A stretch of DNA of 64,000 nt from NCBI RefSeq assembly GCF_001645185.1, contig NZ_LXTQ01000040.1:124001-188000 (forward strand), read 5' to 3'. Positions 45,519-54,974 of the stretch are shown in pieces. Under the pieces are notes generated by a model. That model was not told where the DNA came from, ran no database searches, and was given only the letters and a program-made list of their open reading frames with translations. The DNA comes from Methylobacillus sp. MM3 (GTDB taxonomy: Bacteria; Pseudomonadota; Gammaproteobacteria; Burkholderiales; Methylophilaceae). The stretch's first letter is position 1. Every line of letters starts with the position of its first letter. Made by a program: the position numbers and the translations under genes.

Positions 45519-48518
45519 ATGAATAAAGCCCTCAAATATTCGCTTTATGGTGTCGGTGGCATCGTCGGACTGGCGCTGGTGGGTGCCGGCATACTGGCGG
45601 CGACTTTCGATCCTAACGATTACAAGCCCTTGATCGTCAACCTCGTCAAGGAAAAGAAACAGCGCACGCTCAATATCGAAGGCGACATCAAGCTCGCCTT
45701 CTGGCCCAAGCTGGGCGCCGATCTCGGCAAGGTATCCCTGTCCGAACACAACGGCGACAAGGAATTCGCCTCCATCAACAGCGCCAAGGTGTTCGTCGCG
45801 GTGCTGCCGCTGCTCAAGAAAGAGCTGGTGATCGACACTATCCACGTCGATGGCGTACGTGCCAACATTGTGCGCTACAAGGACGGCACGACGAACTTCG
45901 ACGACCTGATTTCCAAGGAAGAAGAAGAGCCGCAAGAGCTCAAGTTCGACATCGATGGCATCAAGGTCTCCGATGCGTCGGTGAGCTTGACCGACGAGAT
46001 GGGCAATCGCAATTTCAAGCTGAGCGACATGCAGCTGGAAACCGGGCACGTGGCCAAGAACGAGCCTGTCGATGTCGATACCAAGTTCCATATTGCCGGC
46101 GATAACCCGGTGCTTGATGCGAAAATGCAATTCAAGGGCACTCTGCTGGCCGATACCGAGAAGAAGCAGTACGGTGTGAAGGGCATGGCGCTGGCGTTGC
46201 AGGGCACGGTGACTTCGCTGCGCGATGTCGATCTGACCTTGGCGGGCGACGTGGACGCCAAGCCGGAAACGAATGAATATGTCGTGGACGGCCTCAAGCT
46301 GGCCGTAAAGGCGACACAGGATGCGCAAAAGCTTGATGTGAAGCTGGACGCGCCCAAACTGCTGGCGCAGAAAGATGAAGTGAGCGGTGATGACGTGAAG
46401 CTCGACGTCACGCGCAGCCAGGGCGACGACACGATGAGCGCCAAGCTGGTGATCGCCGACATGAAGGGTTCGCCCAAAGCATTCGAGAGCTCCGGCATTT
46501 CCGGCGACATTTCCGGCAGGCAGGGCAAGCGCAGCCTGTCAGGCAAGTTCAGCTCGCCGTTCAAGGGCAATCTAGAAACACTGGTGTTCGATCTGCCCAA
46601 GCTCGCTGGCAACGTGGACGTCAAGGATCCGTCGCTGCCTAATGGCGCCGCCAAGATCGGCTTCAACCTCAACACCCACCTGGATGTGAAGCAGGAAAAA
46701 GCCGCGGTCGGCCTCGCCATGAACATCGACGGCAGCAACCTCAAAGGCGATATCGGCGTGGCCGGCTTCAAGCAATCCAACGTGAAATTCAACCTGACGG
46801 CCGACCAGCTCGACCTCAACAAGCTGCTGGGTGCCAATCAGAAGAAAGAGGAAAAGCCCAAGGCTGCCGCCGACAACAACAAGCCTGCCGACCTGTCCTT
46901 CCTCAAGACGGTGTTCGCCGACGGCTCGATCAACATCGGCGCGCTGCTGTACGACAAATACCGCGTCAGCAATCTGACCGCGAAGATCAAGGCTGATGGC
47001 AAGACGCTGGTGGTAAGCCCGCTCTCGTTGAAGCTCGATGACAGCACCATCAAGGGCCGCGTCGGCGTCAGCCAGTTCGAGCGCGCACTGTATACCTTCG
47101 ATCTCGATATCGACCGTATCGACGCCGACCGCTATGCCGCCCAGGATCCTGGCGCCAAAACGGCGGACAAGCCCAAGGACGACAAACCGCTCGATCTGAC
47201 CGCGCTGAAGGCTTTGAATGCCGATGGCAGCTTGCGTATCGGCAGCCTCAAGTACGGCAAGATCAATTCGTCCAACATCCGCATCGACCTCAAATCCGAT
47301 GGGCGCAAGCTGGACATAGCGCCCTTTTCCGCGAAAGTGGACGATAGCCAAGTCAACGCCAATTTCGGCATTACACGCTTTGAGAAGCCTGTTTTCAGTT
47401 TTAACGTGAACATCGACAAGCTGGATGCCGACCGCTACATCACCAAGAGCGAAGCCAAATCGAGCGGCAGCACGGAAGACAAGCCGCTCGATCTGACTGC
47501 GCTCAAAAACCTGAATGCGAGCGGCAGTGCCAAGCTGGGCTGGCTCAAGCTGGCCAATGTGAAAACCAGCAATGTGAATATCGGCCTCAAGGCCAATGAC
47601 GGCCTGGTGAATCTGGCACCGTTTTCCGCCAATCTCTACGACGGCAGCATGGATGGCACGCTGAGCGTGGATGCCCGGTCAACGCCGGCCATCGCTTTCA
47701 AGCAGGACATGAAAGGTATCAGCATCGGCCCGCTGCTGGTCGACGCCATCCAGAACGACATGCTGGAAGGCAAGGGTACGCTGGCGGTGGACGTGAAAAC
47801 CAGCGGCAACACCGTATTGGCATTGAAGAAGGCGCTCGGGGGTACGGCAGCGATTCGGCTCGCGGACGGCGCGGTCAAGGGGGTGGACATCGCCGGGACG
47901 ATTCGCGACATCAAGAATAAACTCAATTTCAGCGGCAACACACTGGGTGCCGACCAGAGAAAGAAAACCGATTTCAGCGAAATGACCGCCAGTTTCAAGA
48001 TCGCCAAGGGCGTGGCGCACAACGAGGATCTCAGCATGAAATCTCCGTTGCTGCGCGTGACCGGCAGCGGCGATATCGACATCGGCAATTCGATGCTGAA
48101 TTACACCGCGCGCCCCACAGTGGTGAATACCACAAAAGGCCAGGGCGGTGCCGAGATGGATGCACTTAACGGGCTGACTTTCCCGGTGAAAGTCACAGGG
48201 CCTTTCTCCGCGCCCAAATACGGTTTCGATTTTGCCGCGATAGGTACCGAAATCGCCAAGAAGAATCTGCTCAAAGGCACCAAGGCCGAGCCATTGCAGC
48301 AATTGCTGGAAGGCAACAAGGAGGAGGCGCTGAAGGGCTTGCTGGATCGCAAGAAGAAACCTGCCGAGCAACCGGCACCTGCTCCTGCCCAGCAGGAGGG
48401 CTCGACTACACCTCCTGCCGAACAGCAGGCCGCTCCGGCGCCAGCCCCAGCAGAAAAGCCCAAGCTCACGCCCGAAGAAAAGGCGAAGAAAAAGCTGAAC
48501 GAACTGTTGGGACTCTAG
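45519..48518 (+). CDS. AsmA-family envelope protein with triplicated unit
   Basis: A 999-residue AsmA-type protein with one N-terminal membrane segment (about 5-28) and a long periplasmic beta-groove. Such proteins are thought to help lipids cross the envelope. Residues about 453-740 hold three repeats of about 100 residues. Each starts KPxDLxxLK, then A(D/S)GSxxIG, and the first two end D(I/K)xxDADRY. The AsmA C-terminal domain (about 745-930: GTLAVDVKTSGNTVLALKKA) follows. The tail is Pro/Ala/Lys-rich. ATG at 45519 has GAGGAAG; the TTG at 45504 is not needed. Confidence 0.9.
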   Translation: MNKALKYSLYGVGGIVGLALVGAGILAATFDPNDYKPLIVNLVKEKKQRTLNIEGDIKLAFWPKLGADLGKVSLSEHNGDKEFASINSAKVFVAVLPLLKKELVIDTIHVDGVRANIVRYKDGTTNFDDLISKEEEEPQELKFDIDGIKVSDASVSLTDEMGNRNFKLSDMQLETGHVAKNEPVDVDTKFHIAGDNPVLDAKMQFKGTLLADTEKKQYGVKGMALALQGTVTSLRDVDLTLAGDVDAKPETNEYVVDGLKLAVKATQDAQKLDVKLDAPKLLAQKDEVSGDDVKLDVTRSQGDDTMSAKLVIADMKGSPKAFESSGISGDISGRQGKRSLSGKFSSPFKGNLETLVFDLPKLAGNVDVKDPSLPNGAAKIGFNLNTHLDVKQEKAAVGLAMNIDGSNLKGDIGVAGFKQSNVKFNLTADQLDLNKLLGANQKKEEKPKAAADNNKPADLSFLKTVFADGSINIGALLYDKYRVSNLTAKIKADGKTLVVSPLSLKLDDSTIKGRVGVSQFERALYTFDLDIDRIDADRYAAQDPGAKTADKPKDDKPLDLTALKALNADGSLRIGSLKYGKINSSNIRIDLKSDGRKLDIAPFSAKVDDSQVNANFGITRFEKPVFSFNVNIDKLDADRYITKSEAKSSGSTEDKPLDLTALKNLNASGSAKLGWLKLANVKTSNVNIGLKANDGLVNLAPFSANLYDGSMDGTLSVDARSTPAIAFKQDMKGISIGPLLVDAIQNDMLEGKGTLAVDVKTSGNTVLALKKALGGTAAIRLADGAVKGVDIAGTIRDIKNKLNFSGNTLGADQRKKTDFSEMTASFKIAKGVAHNEDLSMKSPLLRVTGSGDIDIGNSMLNYTARPTVVNTTKGQGGAEMDALNGLTFPVKVTGPFSAPKYGFDFAAIGTEIAKKNLLKGTKAEPLQQLLEGNKEEALKGLLDRKKKPAEQPAPAPAQQEGSTTPPAEQQAAPAPAPAEKPKLTPEEKAKKKLNELLGL

Positions 48519-48623
48519 CTAATATTGGCTTTCATGGCCTGGCACCGGGCCTGGGCCGGGCTCCGAGGCGCAGCCCGAGAGAACACACGCGAGCGTCAGC
48601 AATAGGATAGGCAGTATTTTCAT
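48519..48623 (-). CDS. 34-residue lipoprotein
   Basis: Read directly from the minus strand: MKILPILLLTLACVLSGC, then ASEPGPGPVPGHESQY and TAG. The signal peptide ends in lipobox LSGC with Cys18, leaving a 17-residue Pro/Gly-rich mature peptide. A GGAG site lies eight bases before the ATG. The stop abuts the asmA stop (convergent genes). The gene is upstream of divergent mutY. It is unlike entericidins or LptM in detail; function unknown. Confidence 0.65.
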   Translation of the reverse strand: MKILPILLLTLACVLSGCASEPGPGPVPGHESQY

Positions 48624-48668
48624 GACGAGCTCCAGTATGATGACCGGAAAACCAATTTACTCCTGCGC

Positions 48669-49724
48669 ATGACCGATTTCCATCATCCCATGAATGATTT
48701 CGCCCAGCACCTGATCGCCTGGCAAAAGACGCACGGCCGTCACGATTTGCCTTGGCAGAACACGCGCGACCCGTATGCGATCTGGGTGTCTGAAATCATG
48801 TTGCAGCAGACCCAGGTCTCCGCCGTCATCCCCTATTACCAGCGTTTCATGGCGCGTTTTCCGGATATCGCCGCGCTTGCCGGGGCAAGCGAAGATCATG
48901 TGCTGGAACACTGGAGCGGCCTCGGTTATTACTCCCGCGCCCGTAATCTGCACGCTGCGGCGAAGCAGATCATGAGCCAGCATGAGGGCCGCTTTCCGCA
49001 GCAGGTCGAACTTATCGAAGCATTGCCCGGCATCGGACGTTCCACTGCCGCCGCGATTGCCTCGTTTGCTTTCGGCCAGCGCCACGCCATCCTCGACGGC
49101 AACGTGAAGCGCGTGCTCGCGCGCTGTTTCGGCATCGATGGCTGGCCCGGCCAGCCGAGTGTGGAAAAGCGCATGTGGACGTTGGCCGAGACCCTGCTGC
49201 CGGAAGAAGGCATGGAGGCCTATACGCAAGGCATCATGGATCTGGGCGCGACGCTGTGCTCACGCAGCAAACCAGCCTGTCCGGCGTGCCCTTATGTCGA
49301 TGCCTGTGTTGCGCATGCCGAAGGCCGCGTGGCAGAACTGCCGACTCCAAAGCCCCGCAAAACGATTCCGGAAAAAAAGACGGTCATGTTGCTGCTGCTT
49401 TCGGGAAACGAAATTCTGCTGGAAAAGCGGCCGCCCACCGGTATCTGGGGCGGGCTTTGGAGCCTGCCAGAAATCGACGCGGAAGCCGATGCGCTGAAAG
49501 CCGTGCGTGAACGTTTCGGTTTGGAAGCTCCAGCCCTGCTTGCTCCCATGACGCCGTTTTTGCATACCTTCAGCCATTTCCGGCTGGAAATCATTCCGCA
49601 GCCGGTGCATGTGAGCAAGTCCTTGCACGCCGAAGAAAACGGCCGGCTCTGGCTGGACAGGGAGGAGGCGCTGGGTGCTGCGCTGCCTGCACCGGTACGC
49701 AAATTGCTGGAAAAACTCGCATGA
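48669..49724 (+). CDS. mutY: adenine DNA glycosylase
   Basis: A 351-residue repair enzyme that removes adenine opposite 8-oxoguanine. The catalytic Glu is in WVSEIMLQQTQV, the HhH motif is LPGIGRSTAAAIASFAFG, and the catalytic Asp is in AILDGNVKRVLAR. The iron-sulfur ligands are CSRSKPACPACPYVDAC (C-x6-C-x2-C-x5-C). A NUDIX-like C-terminal domain (about 235-350) recognises 8-oxoguanine. Confidence 0.97.
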   Translation: MTDFHHPMNDFAQHLIAWQKTHGRHDLPWQNTRDPYAIWVSEIMLQQTQVSAVIPYYQRFMARFPDIAALAGASEDHVLEHWSGLGYYSRARNLHAAAKQIMSQHEGRFPQQVELIEALPGIGRSTAAAIASFAFGQRHAILDGNVKRVLARCFGIDGWPGQPSVEKRMWTLAETLLPEEGMEAYTQGIMDLGATLCSRSKPACPACPYVDACVAHAEGRVAELPTPKPRKTIPEKKTVMLLLLSGNEILLEKRPPTGIWGGLWSLPEIDAEADALKAVRERFGLEAPALLAPMTPFLHTFSHFRLEIIPQPVHVSKSLHAEENGRLWLDREEALGAALPAPVRKLLEKLA

Positions 49725-49802
49725 TAAAAACCACTTAATTTTGTCGAGAAATCGGTGTAGAGTTGTCTCATCGTCGAACGTATTTAACGATGGAGTTTTG
49801 CC

Positions 49803-50021
49803 ATGGACAACAAATACGGTTTAGGCAGTGCCAAGGTCGCGCATGTGCATCACGATGCCAAGCATGGCACTTCGACGGCTCCTGCTATGGCCTGTCATAA
49901 TTGCGGCAGCGACCGCTTGATCCTGTGCCCGACGCTGAACGATCATTTCTGCAAGGACTGCGGCCAGTATCAGGGCGACGTGCCGGCCGGTTATTCAACG
50001 GGTCGCAGCGCAGATTACTAG
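49803..50021 (+). CDS. 72-residue zinc-ribbon-like protein
   Basis: A small soluble protein. The N-terminal part is His-rich (VAHVHHDAKHG). Two cysteine pairs follow: CHNCGSDRLILCP and FCKDCGQYQG, giving CxxC...CxxC zinc-ribbon spacing, then a Ser/Tyr-rich tail. GGAG lies ten bases before the ATG. A terminator follows at 50041. Function unknown; a metal or nucleic-acid-binding role is only a guess. Confidence 0.75.
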   Translation: MDNKYGLGSAKVAHVHHDAKHGTSTAPAMACHNCGSDRLILCPTLNDHFCKDCGQYQGDVPAGYSTGRSADY

Positions 50022-50040
50022 TTTGATTTTCGTACAATAA

Positions 50041-50065
50041 AAAGGGCAGCCCTGGCTGCCCTTTT
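50041..50065. terminator. bidirectional terminator
   Basis: GGGCAGCC, CT, GGCTGCCC with A5 before and T4 after, between convergent genes (the zinc-ribbon gene and the Fae homologue). Confidence 0.85.
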
Positions 50066-50082
50066 GCATTTCCGGAGACCGA

Positions 50083-50637
50083 TTACTTCTGGTCCCAGCT
50101 GTCTTCCCACATGCAGTGCTTGATGGTGTGACGGTTCTTGATCAGCTCTTCAATGGAGGGTTCATCGTTCAGCGCGCGCTTGATCGCCAGCTTGGTGGCT
50201 TCGTAGTTGTTCTTGTACATGTCGGCCTTGTCCAGCTTGCCTTCCTTCGCCAGCGCAGCGCAGCCCGGATCGATCCAGACCAGGCTGACAATGCACAGGT
50301 CGTTGACCTGGTCGCGCGGGATGATGCCTTCGATCACGCAATCCAGAATGGCATCCGCGGTTGCTGCCTGAACCACGCCGCCGAACAGTTCGATATTGAT
50401 GGAGTCCTTCAGCGTGACTTTCGGCACCATCATGGTCGCGGGGCGCACCAGCTGGTTGATGTCGCGCACGGCGAACATCGCGGTGTGGCCCTTGCTCTGC
50501 GCCATCATGTTGGCGAATGCGGTACCGACCGGGCCGTCGACGGCGCCGATGAGGATTTCCGGCATGGCGGCGGTGACGTCCTTGCCTTCGCTGAAAATGG
50601 TGGCTTCGCCAGCCTTGAAGATGATCTTGTTGGACAT
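50083..50637 (-). CDS. formaldehyde-activating-enzyme (Fae) homologue lacking the catalytic His
   Basis: A 184-residue cytosolic protein recognisably of the Fae family: GTAFANMMAQSKGH, EGIIPRDQVNDLCIV and NYEATKLAIKRALNDEPS match Fae in order. True Fae joins formaldehyde to tetrahydromethanopterin using His17 in AHIDLIIG. The matching position here is AMPEILIG, with Met25 in place of His. So a changed reaction or a binding/sensing role is likely (Fae2/Fae3-like). ATG at 50637 has AAGGAAC; the frame to 50700 is longer than the family. Confidence 0.85.
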   Translation of the reverse strand: MSNKIIFKAGEATIFSEGKDVTAAMPEILIGAVDGPVGTAFANMMAQSKGHTAMFAVRDINQLVRPATMMVPKVTLKDSINIELFGGVVQAATADAILDCVIEGIIPRDQVNDLCIVSLVWIDPGCAALAKEGKLDKADMYKNNYEATKLAIKRALNDEPSIEELIKNRHTIKHCMWEDSWDQK

Positions 50638-50701
50638 GATTGTTCCTTGGGAAGGGTTTCGAAAATGGCGTATTTTATAGAAACGCACCTTGCCCGGCAA
50701 A

Positions 50702-51130
50702 TCAAGCGCTTAGCGCCAACACCATATCGCGGTGCGGAATGCCGGCATCGTCATATATCTCGCTGCAGACCCGAAAACCGGCTTGTTCGTAGAAGGGGAT
50801 CGCATGGGTCTGGGCGGAAAGGCTGACTTCGGGTAGCCCTTGTGCGCGGGCCAAGGCAACCAGCGTTTCCAGCATGGTCCGGCCTACGCCGCTGCCGCGC
50901 CATTCCGGCAACACCGCCATGCGGCCGATCTTGCCTTGCGGCAGCAAACGCGCGCAGCCTATCGGCCGGTTTGCGTCATCGCTGGCTAATACATGAACGG
51001 CATTTTCATCCAGCCCGTCCCATTCCAATGCTTCGGGCACGGACTGTTCCTCGATGAACACGCGGCGGCGTATTTCCGCCAGCGCCGCGCCGGCACTGAG
51101 CCAATCGACGGCAATAACGGAAAAACTCAC
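50702..51130 (-). CDS. GNAT-family acetyltransferase
   Basis: A 142-residue acyltransferase similar to ElaA/YjcF-type GNATs: RRRVFIEEQSVPEALEWDG, then the acetyl-CoA loop GRMAVLPEWRGSGVGRTMLE, and ISFYEQAGF-type end (AIPFYEQAGFRVCSE). GTG start overlapping the stop of the next upstream gene (GTGA). Substrate unknown. Confidence 0.9.
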   Translation of the reverse strand: MSFSVIAVDWLSAGAALAEIRRRVFIEEQSVPEALEWDGLDENAVHVLASDDANRPIGCARLLPQGKIGRMAVLPEWRGSGVGRTMLETLVALARAQGLPEVSLSAQTHAIPFYEQAGFRVCSEIYDDAGIPHRDMVLALSA

Positions 51131-51339
51131 TCGCTTTGCTTGCTGCTGTCTTGGGTTTGCCGATCGATGTCCTGCAACTGCTGGTCGGCCTGCCGTTGCA
51201 AGGTGTTTTCGACACCCTTGGCCTTGTCCATCGCATTGCGCTGGCTTTCGAACAGCTTGGGCGGAGGCGGTTGTTCTTCCCTGTCGCAGGCGGACAGCAG
51301 CAAACCGCAGAGCGCCGCCAGAAGTAGTGTAAGTCGCAT
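51127..51339 (-). CDS. small lipoprotein
   Basis: A 70-residue lipoprotein with signal peptide and lipobox LLSAC (Cys18). The mature part is short and charged: PPPPKLFESQRNAMDKAKGV, then a Gln/Asp-rich coiled stretch (LQRQADQQLQDIDRQTQ). It is translationally coupled to the acetyltransferase. Function unknown. Confidence 0.8.
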   Translation of the reverse strand: MRLTLLLAALCGLLLSACDREEQPPPPKLFESQRNAMDKAKGVENTLQRQADQQLQDIDRQTQDSSKQSE

Positions 51340-51420
51340 TTCAGTCTCCTTTTCGGCTATTGCAGGGGCCGGGTTAAGCGTGCATTATGTCCCGTCTTTT
51401 TGTTTTACGAGGAACGATGC

Positions 51421-51795
51421 ATGGACAAGTATATTCCCGTTGCGGCGCGCCTGCTGCTGGCGCAGCTGTTTGTCGTGGCGACCGTCATCCAGTTGATGGT
51501 GTTTATGAATAATCCGGGCGGCTACGAACAATTCCGCGTGCAACTGGGCATGCTGGGGTTACCGGGCATTTTTGCCCCGTTGATGATACTGGTTCAACTG
51601 GTCGGCGGCGTGGCGTTGCTGCTGGGTTTCAAGACGCGCCTTTTTGCTTTCGTGATGGCGGCTTATTCGGTTTTCATGGCGTTCGCGCTTGGCATGAGCG
51701 TCATGCAATGGCTGGCCGTGGCTGGCGGTCTGCTGGCACTGGCTGCGTTGTCTCCAACCGCATGCAGCCTGGATAACCTGCTAAAGAAGAAATAA
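51421..51795 (+). CDS. DoxX-like membrane protein
   Basis: A 124-residue four-helix membrane protein of the DoxX type: ARLLLAQLFVVATVIQL, then LPGIFAPLMILVQLVGGVAL and GFKTRLFAFVMAAY. Such proteins are linked to thiosulfate:quinone oxidation or oxidative stress, but most are uncharacterised. ATG at 51421 follows ACGAGGAACG; the 51400 frame adds seven residues. Confidence 0.82.
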   Translation: MDKYIPVAARLLLAQLFVVATVIQLMVFMNNPGGYEQFRVQLGMLGLPGIFAPLMILVQLVGGVALLLGFKTRLFAFVMAAYSVFMAFALGMSVMQWLAVAGGLLALAALSPTACSLDNLLKKK

Positions 51796-51800
51796 TCTTG

Positions 51801-51869
51801 TAGCGCAGGCATCCTCGCCTGCAATAAACCGATCAGACTGAGGAGATGCAGGCGAGGACGCTTGCGCTA
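51801..51869. repeat. inverted repeat, possible terminator
   Basis: Arms 51801-51823 and 51847-51869 match at 21 of 23 positions when inverted, with a 23-base loop. They are built of TAGCGCAGGC and CTCGCCTGCA, the same words as at 8105-8156. It lies between two convergent genes and may serve as a transcription barrier. Confidence 0.8.
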
Positions 51870-51880
51870 CGAGTAGGGAA

Positions 51881-52501
51881 TCAGAGATTGGGCAGCGCAA
51901 TGCTGCCCCATTTCTCGACCAGTTGGTGCTCTACGCCCAACTGGTCGAGGATTTTGGCCACGATGAAATCCACGATGTCTTCCACGCTCTTGGGCATGTG
52001 ATAAAAACCGGGGTTGGGCACCAGCATGACCGCACCCATGCGCGACAACTTGAGCATGTTTTCCAGGTGAATCGCGGAGAATGGCGTTTCGCGCGGCACC
52101 AGGATCAGCTTGCGGCCTTCCTTCAACATCACATCCGCCGCACGTTCGATCAGGTTATCGCTGAGTCCGGTGGCAATCGCCGCCAATGCGCCCATGGTGC
52201 ATGGACACACCACCATCGCATCCGCCGCGCCGGTGCCGGACGCGATCGGCGCGTTCCAGTCTTCGCGTGCGAAGACCAGCAGTTGTTCCGGGCGGCAGCG
52301 GTAACGCTCGACCAGCATGCGGTGCGCTTCCGAAGTTTTGGCCGGAAGGTTCAGTCCCATTTCCTGCGCGGCGACGAACTGCGCTGCCTGGGAGTAAACG
52401 AGATAAACGGTATGTCCCGCGCTGAGCAGCGACTCGAGCAGCCGCATCGCATACGGCATGCCGGAAGCGCCGGTCAGCGCGAGGGTGATGGTTTTGCTCA
52501 T
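51881..52501 (-). CDS. ubiX: flavin prenyltransferase UbiX
   Basis: A 206-residue enzyme that makes prenylated FMN for UbiD decarboxylases in ubiquinone synthesis. The motif [20 protein letters not shown] opens it; further signatures are [20 protein letters not shown] and [20 protein letters not shown]. It overlaps the ispH stop by four bases, so prenyl-precursor and prenyl-flavin genes are coupled. Confidence 0.96.
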   Translation of the reverse strand: MSKTITLALTGASGMPYAMRLLESLLSAGHTVYLVYSQAAQFVAAQEMGLNLPAKTSEAHRMLVERYRCRPEQLLVFAREDWNAPIASGTGAADAMVVCPCTMGALAAIATGLSDNLIERAADVMLKEGRKLILVPRETPFSAIHLENMLKLSRMGAVMLVPNPGFYHMPKSVEDIVDFIVAKILDQLGVEHQLVEKWGSIALPNL

Positions 52502-53427
52502 CCGTGGGAGGTCAGGTTTTTGGGCAGCGGGAAGACGACGCTTTCGACAATGCCGTTGAGTTCGTTCACTTCTTCAGCGCCCAGAGACTTCAGCTTGGCA
52601 ATGACTTCCTTCACCAGCACTTCCGGCGCGGATGCGCCCGCGGTGACGCCGACGCGTCTCTTGCCGACGAGCCACTCCTGCTGCAGATGACTGGCGTTAT
52701 CCACCATGTAGGCCTCGACGCCGTTGTTTTGTGCCACTTCGCGCAGGCGATTGGAATTCGAACTGTTGGGCGAGCCGACGACGATGACCAGATCGCATTC
52801 CTTGGCCATCATCTTCACCGCATCCTGCCGGTTTTGCGTGGCGTAGCAGATATCGTCGCTCTTGGGCGCGACGATATCGGGAAAGCGCTGCTTGAGTGCG
52901 GCAATGACGCGGGCAGCATCGTCCAGCGATAGCGTCGTCTGCGTGACAAAGGCCAGCTTGTGCGGATCCTTGACCACCAGGCTTTCCACGTCTTCCGGCG
53001 TTTCGACGAGATACATGCCTTCCTTGGACTGCCCCATGGTGCCTTCCACTTCGGGGTGGCCGCGATGGCCGATCATCACGATTTCGCGATCCTTTTCGCG
53101 CAGCTTGCTGACCTCGACGTGCACCTTGGTGACCAGCGGGCAGGTTGCATCGAACACGCGCAGCCCGCGTGCCTCGGCCTCGGCACGCACATCCTTGGAA
53201 ACGCCGTGCGCGCTGAAGATCACAGTGTTGCCGGCAGGAATTTCGTCCAGCTCTTCAACGAATACCGCCCCCTTGCGCTTGAGTTCGTCGACTACAAACT
53301 TGTTGTGCACGACTTCGTGACGTACATAGATGGGTGCGCCGAAGCGCTCCAGCGCCTGTTCGACGATGATGATGGCGCGGTCTACGCCGGCACAGAAACC
53401 GCGCGGATTTGCGAGTACGACTTTCAT
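52498..53427 (-). CDS. ispH: 4-hydroxy-3-methylbut-2-enyl diphosphate reductase
   Basis: A 309-residue iron-sulfur enzyme of the last MEP-pathway step, giving IPP and DMAPP. The three cluster cysteines are in [24 protein letters not shown] and [15 protein letters not shown] at 53427 ([10 protein letters not shown]) is the family start; the longer frame to 53466 runs into the upstream gene. It is 17 bases after the cobD-like gene. Confidence 0.97.
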   Translation of the reverse strand: MKVVLANPRGFCAGVDRAIIIVEQALERFGAPIYVRHEVVHNKFVVDELKRKGAVFVEELDEIPAGNTVIFSAHGVSKDVRAEAEARGLRVFDATCPLVTKVHVEVSKLREKDREIVMIGHRGHPEVEGTMGQSKEGMYLVETPEDVESLVVKDPHKLAFVTQTTLSLDDAARVIAALKQRFPDIVAPKSDDICYATQNRQDAVKMMAKECDLVIVVGSPNSSNSNRLREVAQNNGVEAYMVDNASHLQQEWLVGKRRVGVTAGASAPEVLVKEVIAKLKSLGAEEVNELNGIVESVVFPLPKNLTSHG

Positions 53428-53443
53428 AAATATAAGTTCTGTA

Positions 53444-54355
53444 TCAATTCCCCAACCAGTGGGCAAAGGTAAGTAAAAGCAAAAGTCCCATCATGACGAC
53501 GAGTACGCGCCAGACGAGGCCGGTCGCGCTTTGCAGGTAGTCGGCATCGGCATCGTCGCCCATGCCCAGTTCGGGGCGGTATTCGAGCACGCCCTGGGCC
53601 GGCAGTGTTTCGCCCAGCCGTACGCCGAGCGCTCCCGCGCCGCTGGCAAGGATAATGCCTTGCGCCTCGTTGGGCCAGGCAGCCGCCTGCGTGCGCCAGC
53701 AATATACGGCATCCTCGAAATCGCCGACGACGGCAAAGCTCGCGGCGGTGAAGCGCGCCGGCAGCCAGTCCAGCCAGTCGAAGGCCTGCAATGGAAAATC
53801 GCCGAAGCCGTCATGTTTGTCAGCCCATTCCACTTTCACCAGATAGGCCAAACGGTAAAGTAGCGCACCGGCCGGACCGAGCAGGAAAAACCAGAAGATC
53901 GGCGCGAACAGGTCGTAGTGCGCATGCCTGAGCGTGGACTCGATGCCGACCTTGGCTATATGCGCCGCATCGTAGGTATGTGCATCGCCGCCTTGCCACT
54001 CCTCCAGCAGCGTGCGTGCTTCATCCAGCTTGTTTTCGCGCAGCTTGCTGGATATCCGTTCCGGCATGTGGCCAAACCGTCCGACACGCAACACGAAATA
54101 AAGAATCGCCACCGAAAGTAGCGCGCCAAGTACGGTATTGGCTCGATAAAGCGCGATGTAAGCGACGCCGACGATAATTACCGGCAATAGTACTGCGACA
54201 ATCCACGCCAGCATGCCGTGCTGCTTGCGGCCGTCGTTGAAGTTCTGCTCGAGCCATGCCGCATACGGCCGGTAAATATTGCGCAACCAGTCCGGTTGAG
54301 ACTCCGGCCTGTAATAACCCAGTACGAGTGCGGCGAGCAGCGAGAGGAAACTCAT
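53444..54355 (-). CDS. CobD/CbiB-like membrane protein
   Basis: A 303-residue inner-membrane protein with about five hydrophobic segments, of the CobD/CbiB-type family that includes AmpE. Family segments are [14 protein letters not shown] and [19 protein letters not shown]. True CbiB adds aminopropanol in cobalamin synthesis; this homologue sits with gyrI-like, ispH and ubiX genes and no other cobalamin gene is in the window, so that reaction is not assured. The start overlaps the gyrI-like stop. Confidence 0.8.
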   Translation of the reverse strand: MSFLSLLAALVLGYYRPESQPDWLRNIYRPYAAWLEQNFNDGRKQHGMLAWIVAVLLPVIIVGVAYIALYRANTVLGALLSVAILYFVLRVGRFGHMPERISSKLRENKLDEARTLLEEWQGGDAHTYDAAHIAKVGIESTLRHAHYDLFAPIFWFFLLGPAGALLYRLAYLVKVEWADKHDGFGDFPLQAFDWLDWLPARFTAASFAVVGDFEDAVYCWRTQAAAWPNEAQGIILASGAGALGVRLGETLPAQGVLEYRPELGMGDDADADYLQSATGLVWRVLVVMMGLLLLLTFAHWLGN

Positions 54356-54882
54356 GGATTGGTCTCCAGGGGCATTTCCACGATAAGTACACTGGCATCG
54401 TAAAGCTCAACCGTAGGCAAGTGCAAGGTCATGTTGTGCTGCCCGGTGTAATCCAGCAACGCGCTGTAAGCCTTGCCGTAGGCAAACACCGGATGCGCCG
54501 TAATGCGGGCGGATACAACCTTGCGCTTGGGCAGGATGGCGGTTTTCAGCGGTTCCTTTGGCGTGACGTCTTCGCCGATGATGAAGCCGGTACGTGCGCG
54601 GAGTTTGTCGCGCTCCGTTGCTCTCGGGTCATCGAATATGATCGCAATTGCGCTGCCGGGTTCCACGCCTTGCTCGCGCAGCTGCTTGTCGACCTCGCCG
54701 CGTTTCGAGGCCAGCTTGGAATATGGCCCTTCTGCCTCCAGATAGGCATAGCGATAAGGCCCGCGTTCGATAACGTCGATCTTTGCCGATGAAAACATGC
54801 CCCACCACGCCAGAACCCCCAGTAAAGGGAGTGCGAAGGCTATCAAAAAGCTTAACCAGGATTTCTTCAAGTGTCTGTACAA
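54352..54882 (-). CDS. membrane-anchored GyrI-like protein
   Basis: A 176-residue protein with one N-terminal membrane segment (about 10-30) and a GyrI/SHV-like effector-binding domain: RGPYRYAYLEAEGPYSKLAS, then TGFIIGEDVTPKEPL and ARITAHPVFAYGKAYSAL. Such domains bind small molecules. It begins a minus-strand run with cobD-like, ispH and ubiX. Confidence 0.8.
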   Translation of the reverse strand: MYRHLKKSWLSFLIAFALPLLGVLAWWGMFSSAKIDVIERGPYRYAYLEAEGPYSKLASKRGEVDKQLREQGVEPGSAIAIIFDDPRATERDKLRARTGFIIGEDVTPKEPLKTAILPKRKVVSARITAHPVFAYGKAYSALLDYTGQHNMTLHLPTVELYDASVLIVEMPLETNP

Positions 54883-54974
54883 ATTCGGGAATCAGGCCGG
54901 AAAAGATACCACAATCCGCCCAGCACAGGACACGAAATCGGTATAATTGCCCGCTTTCGCAGCAGTGCCAGAGA

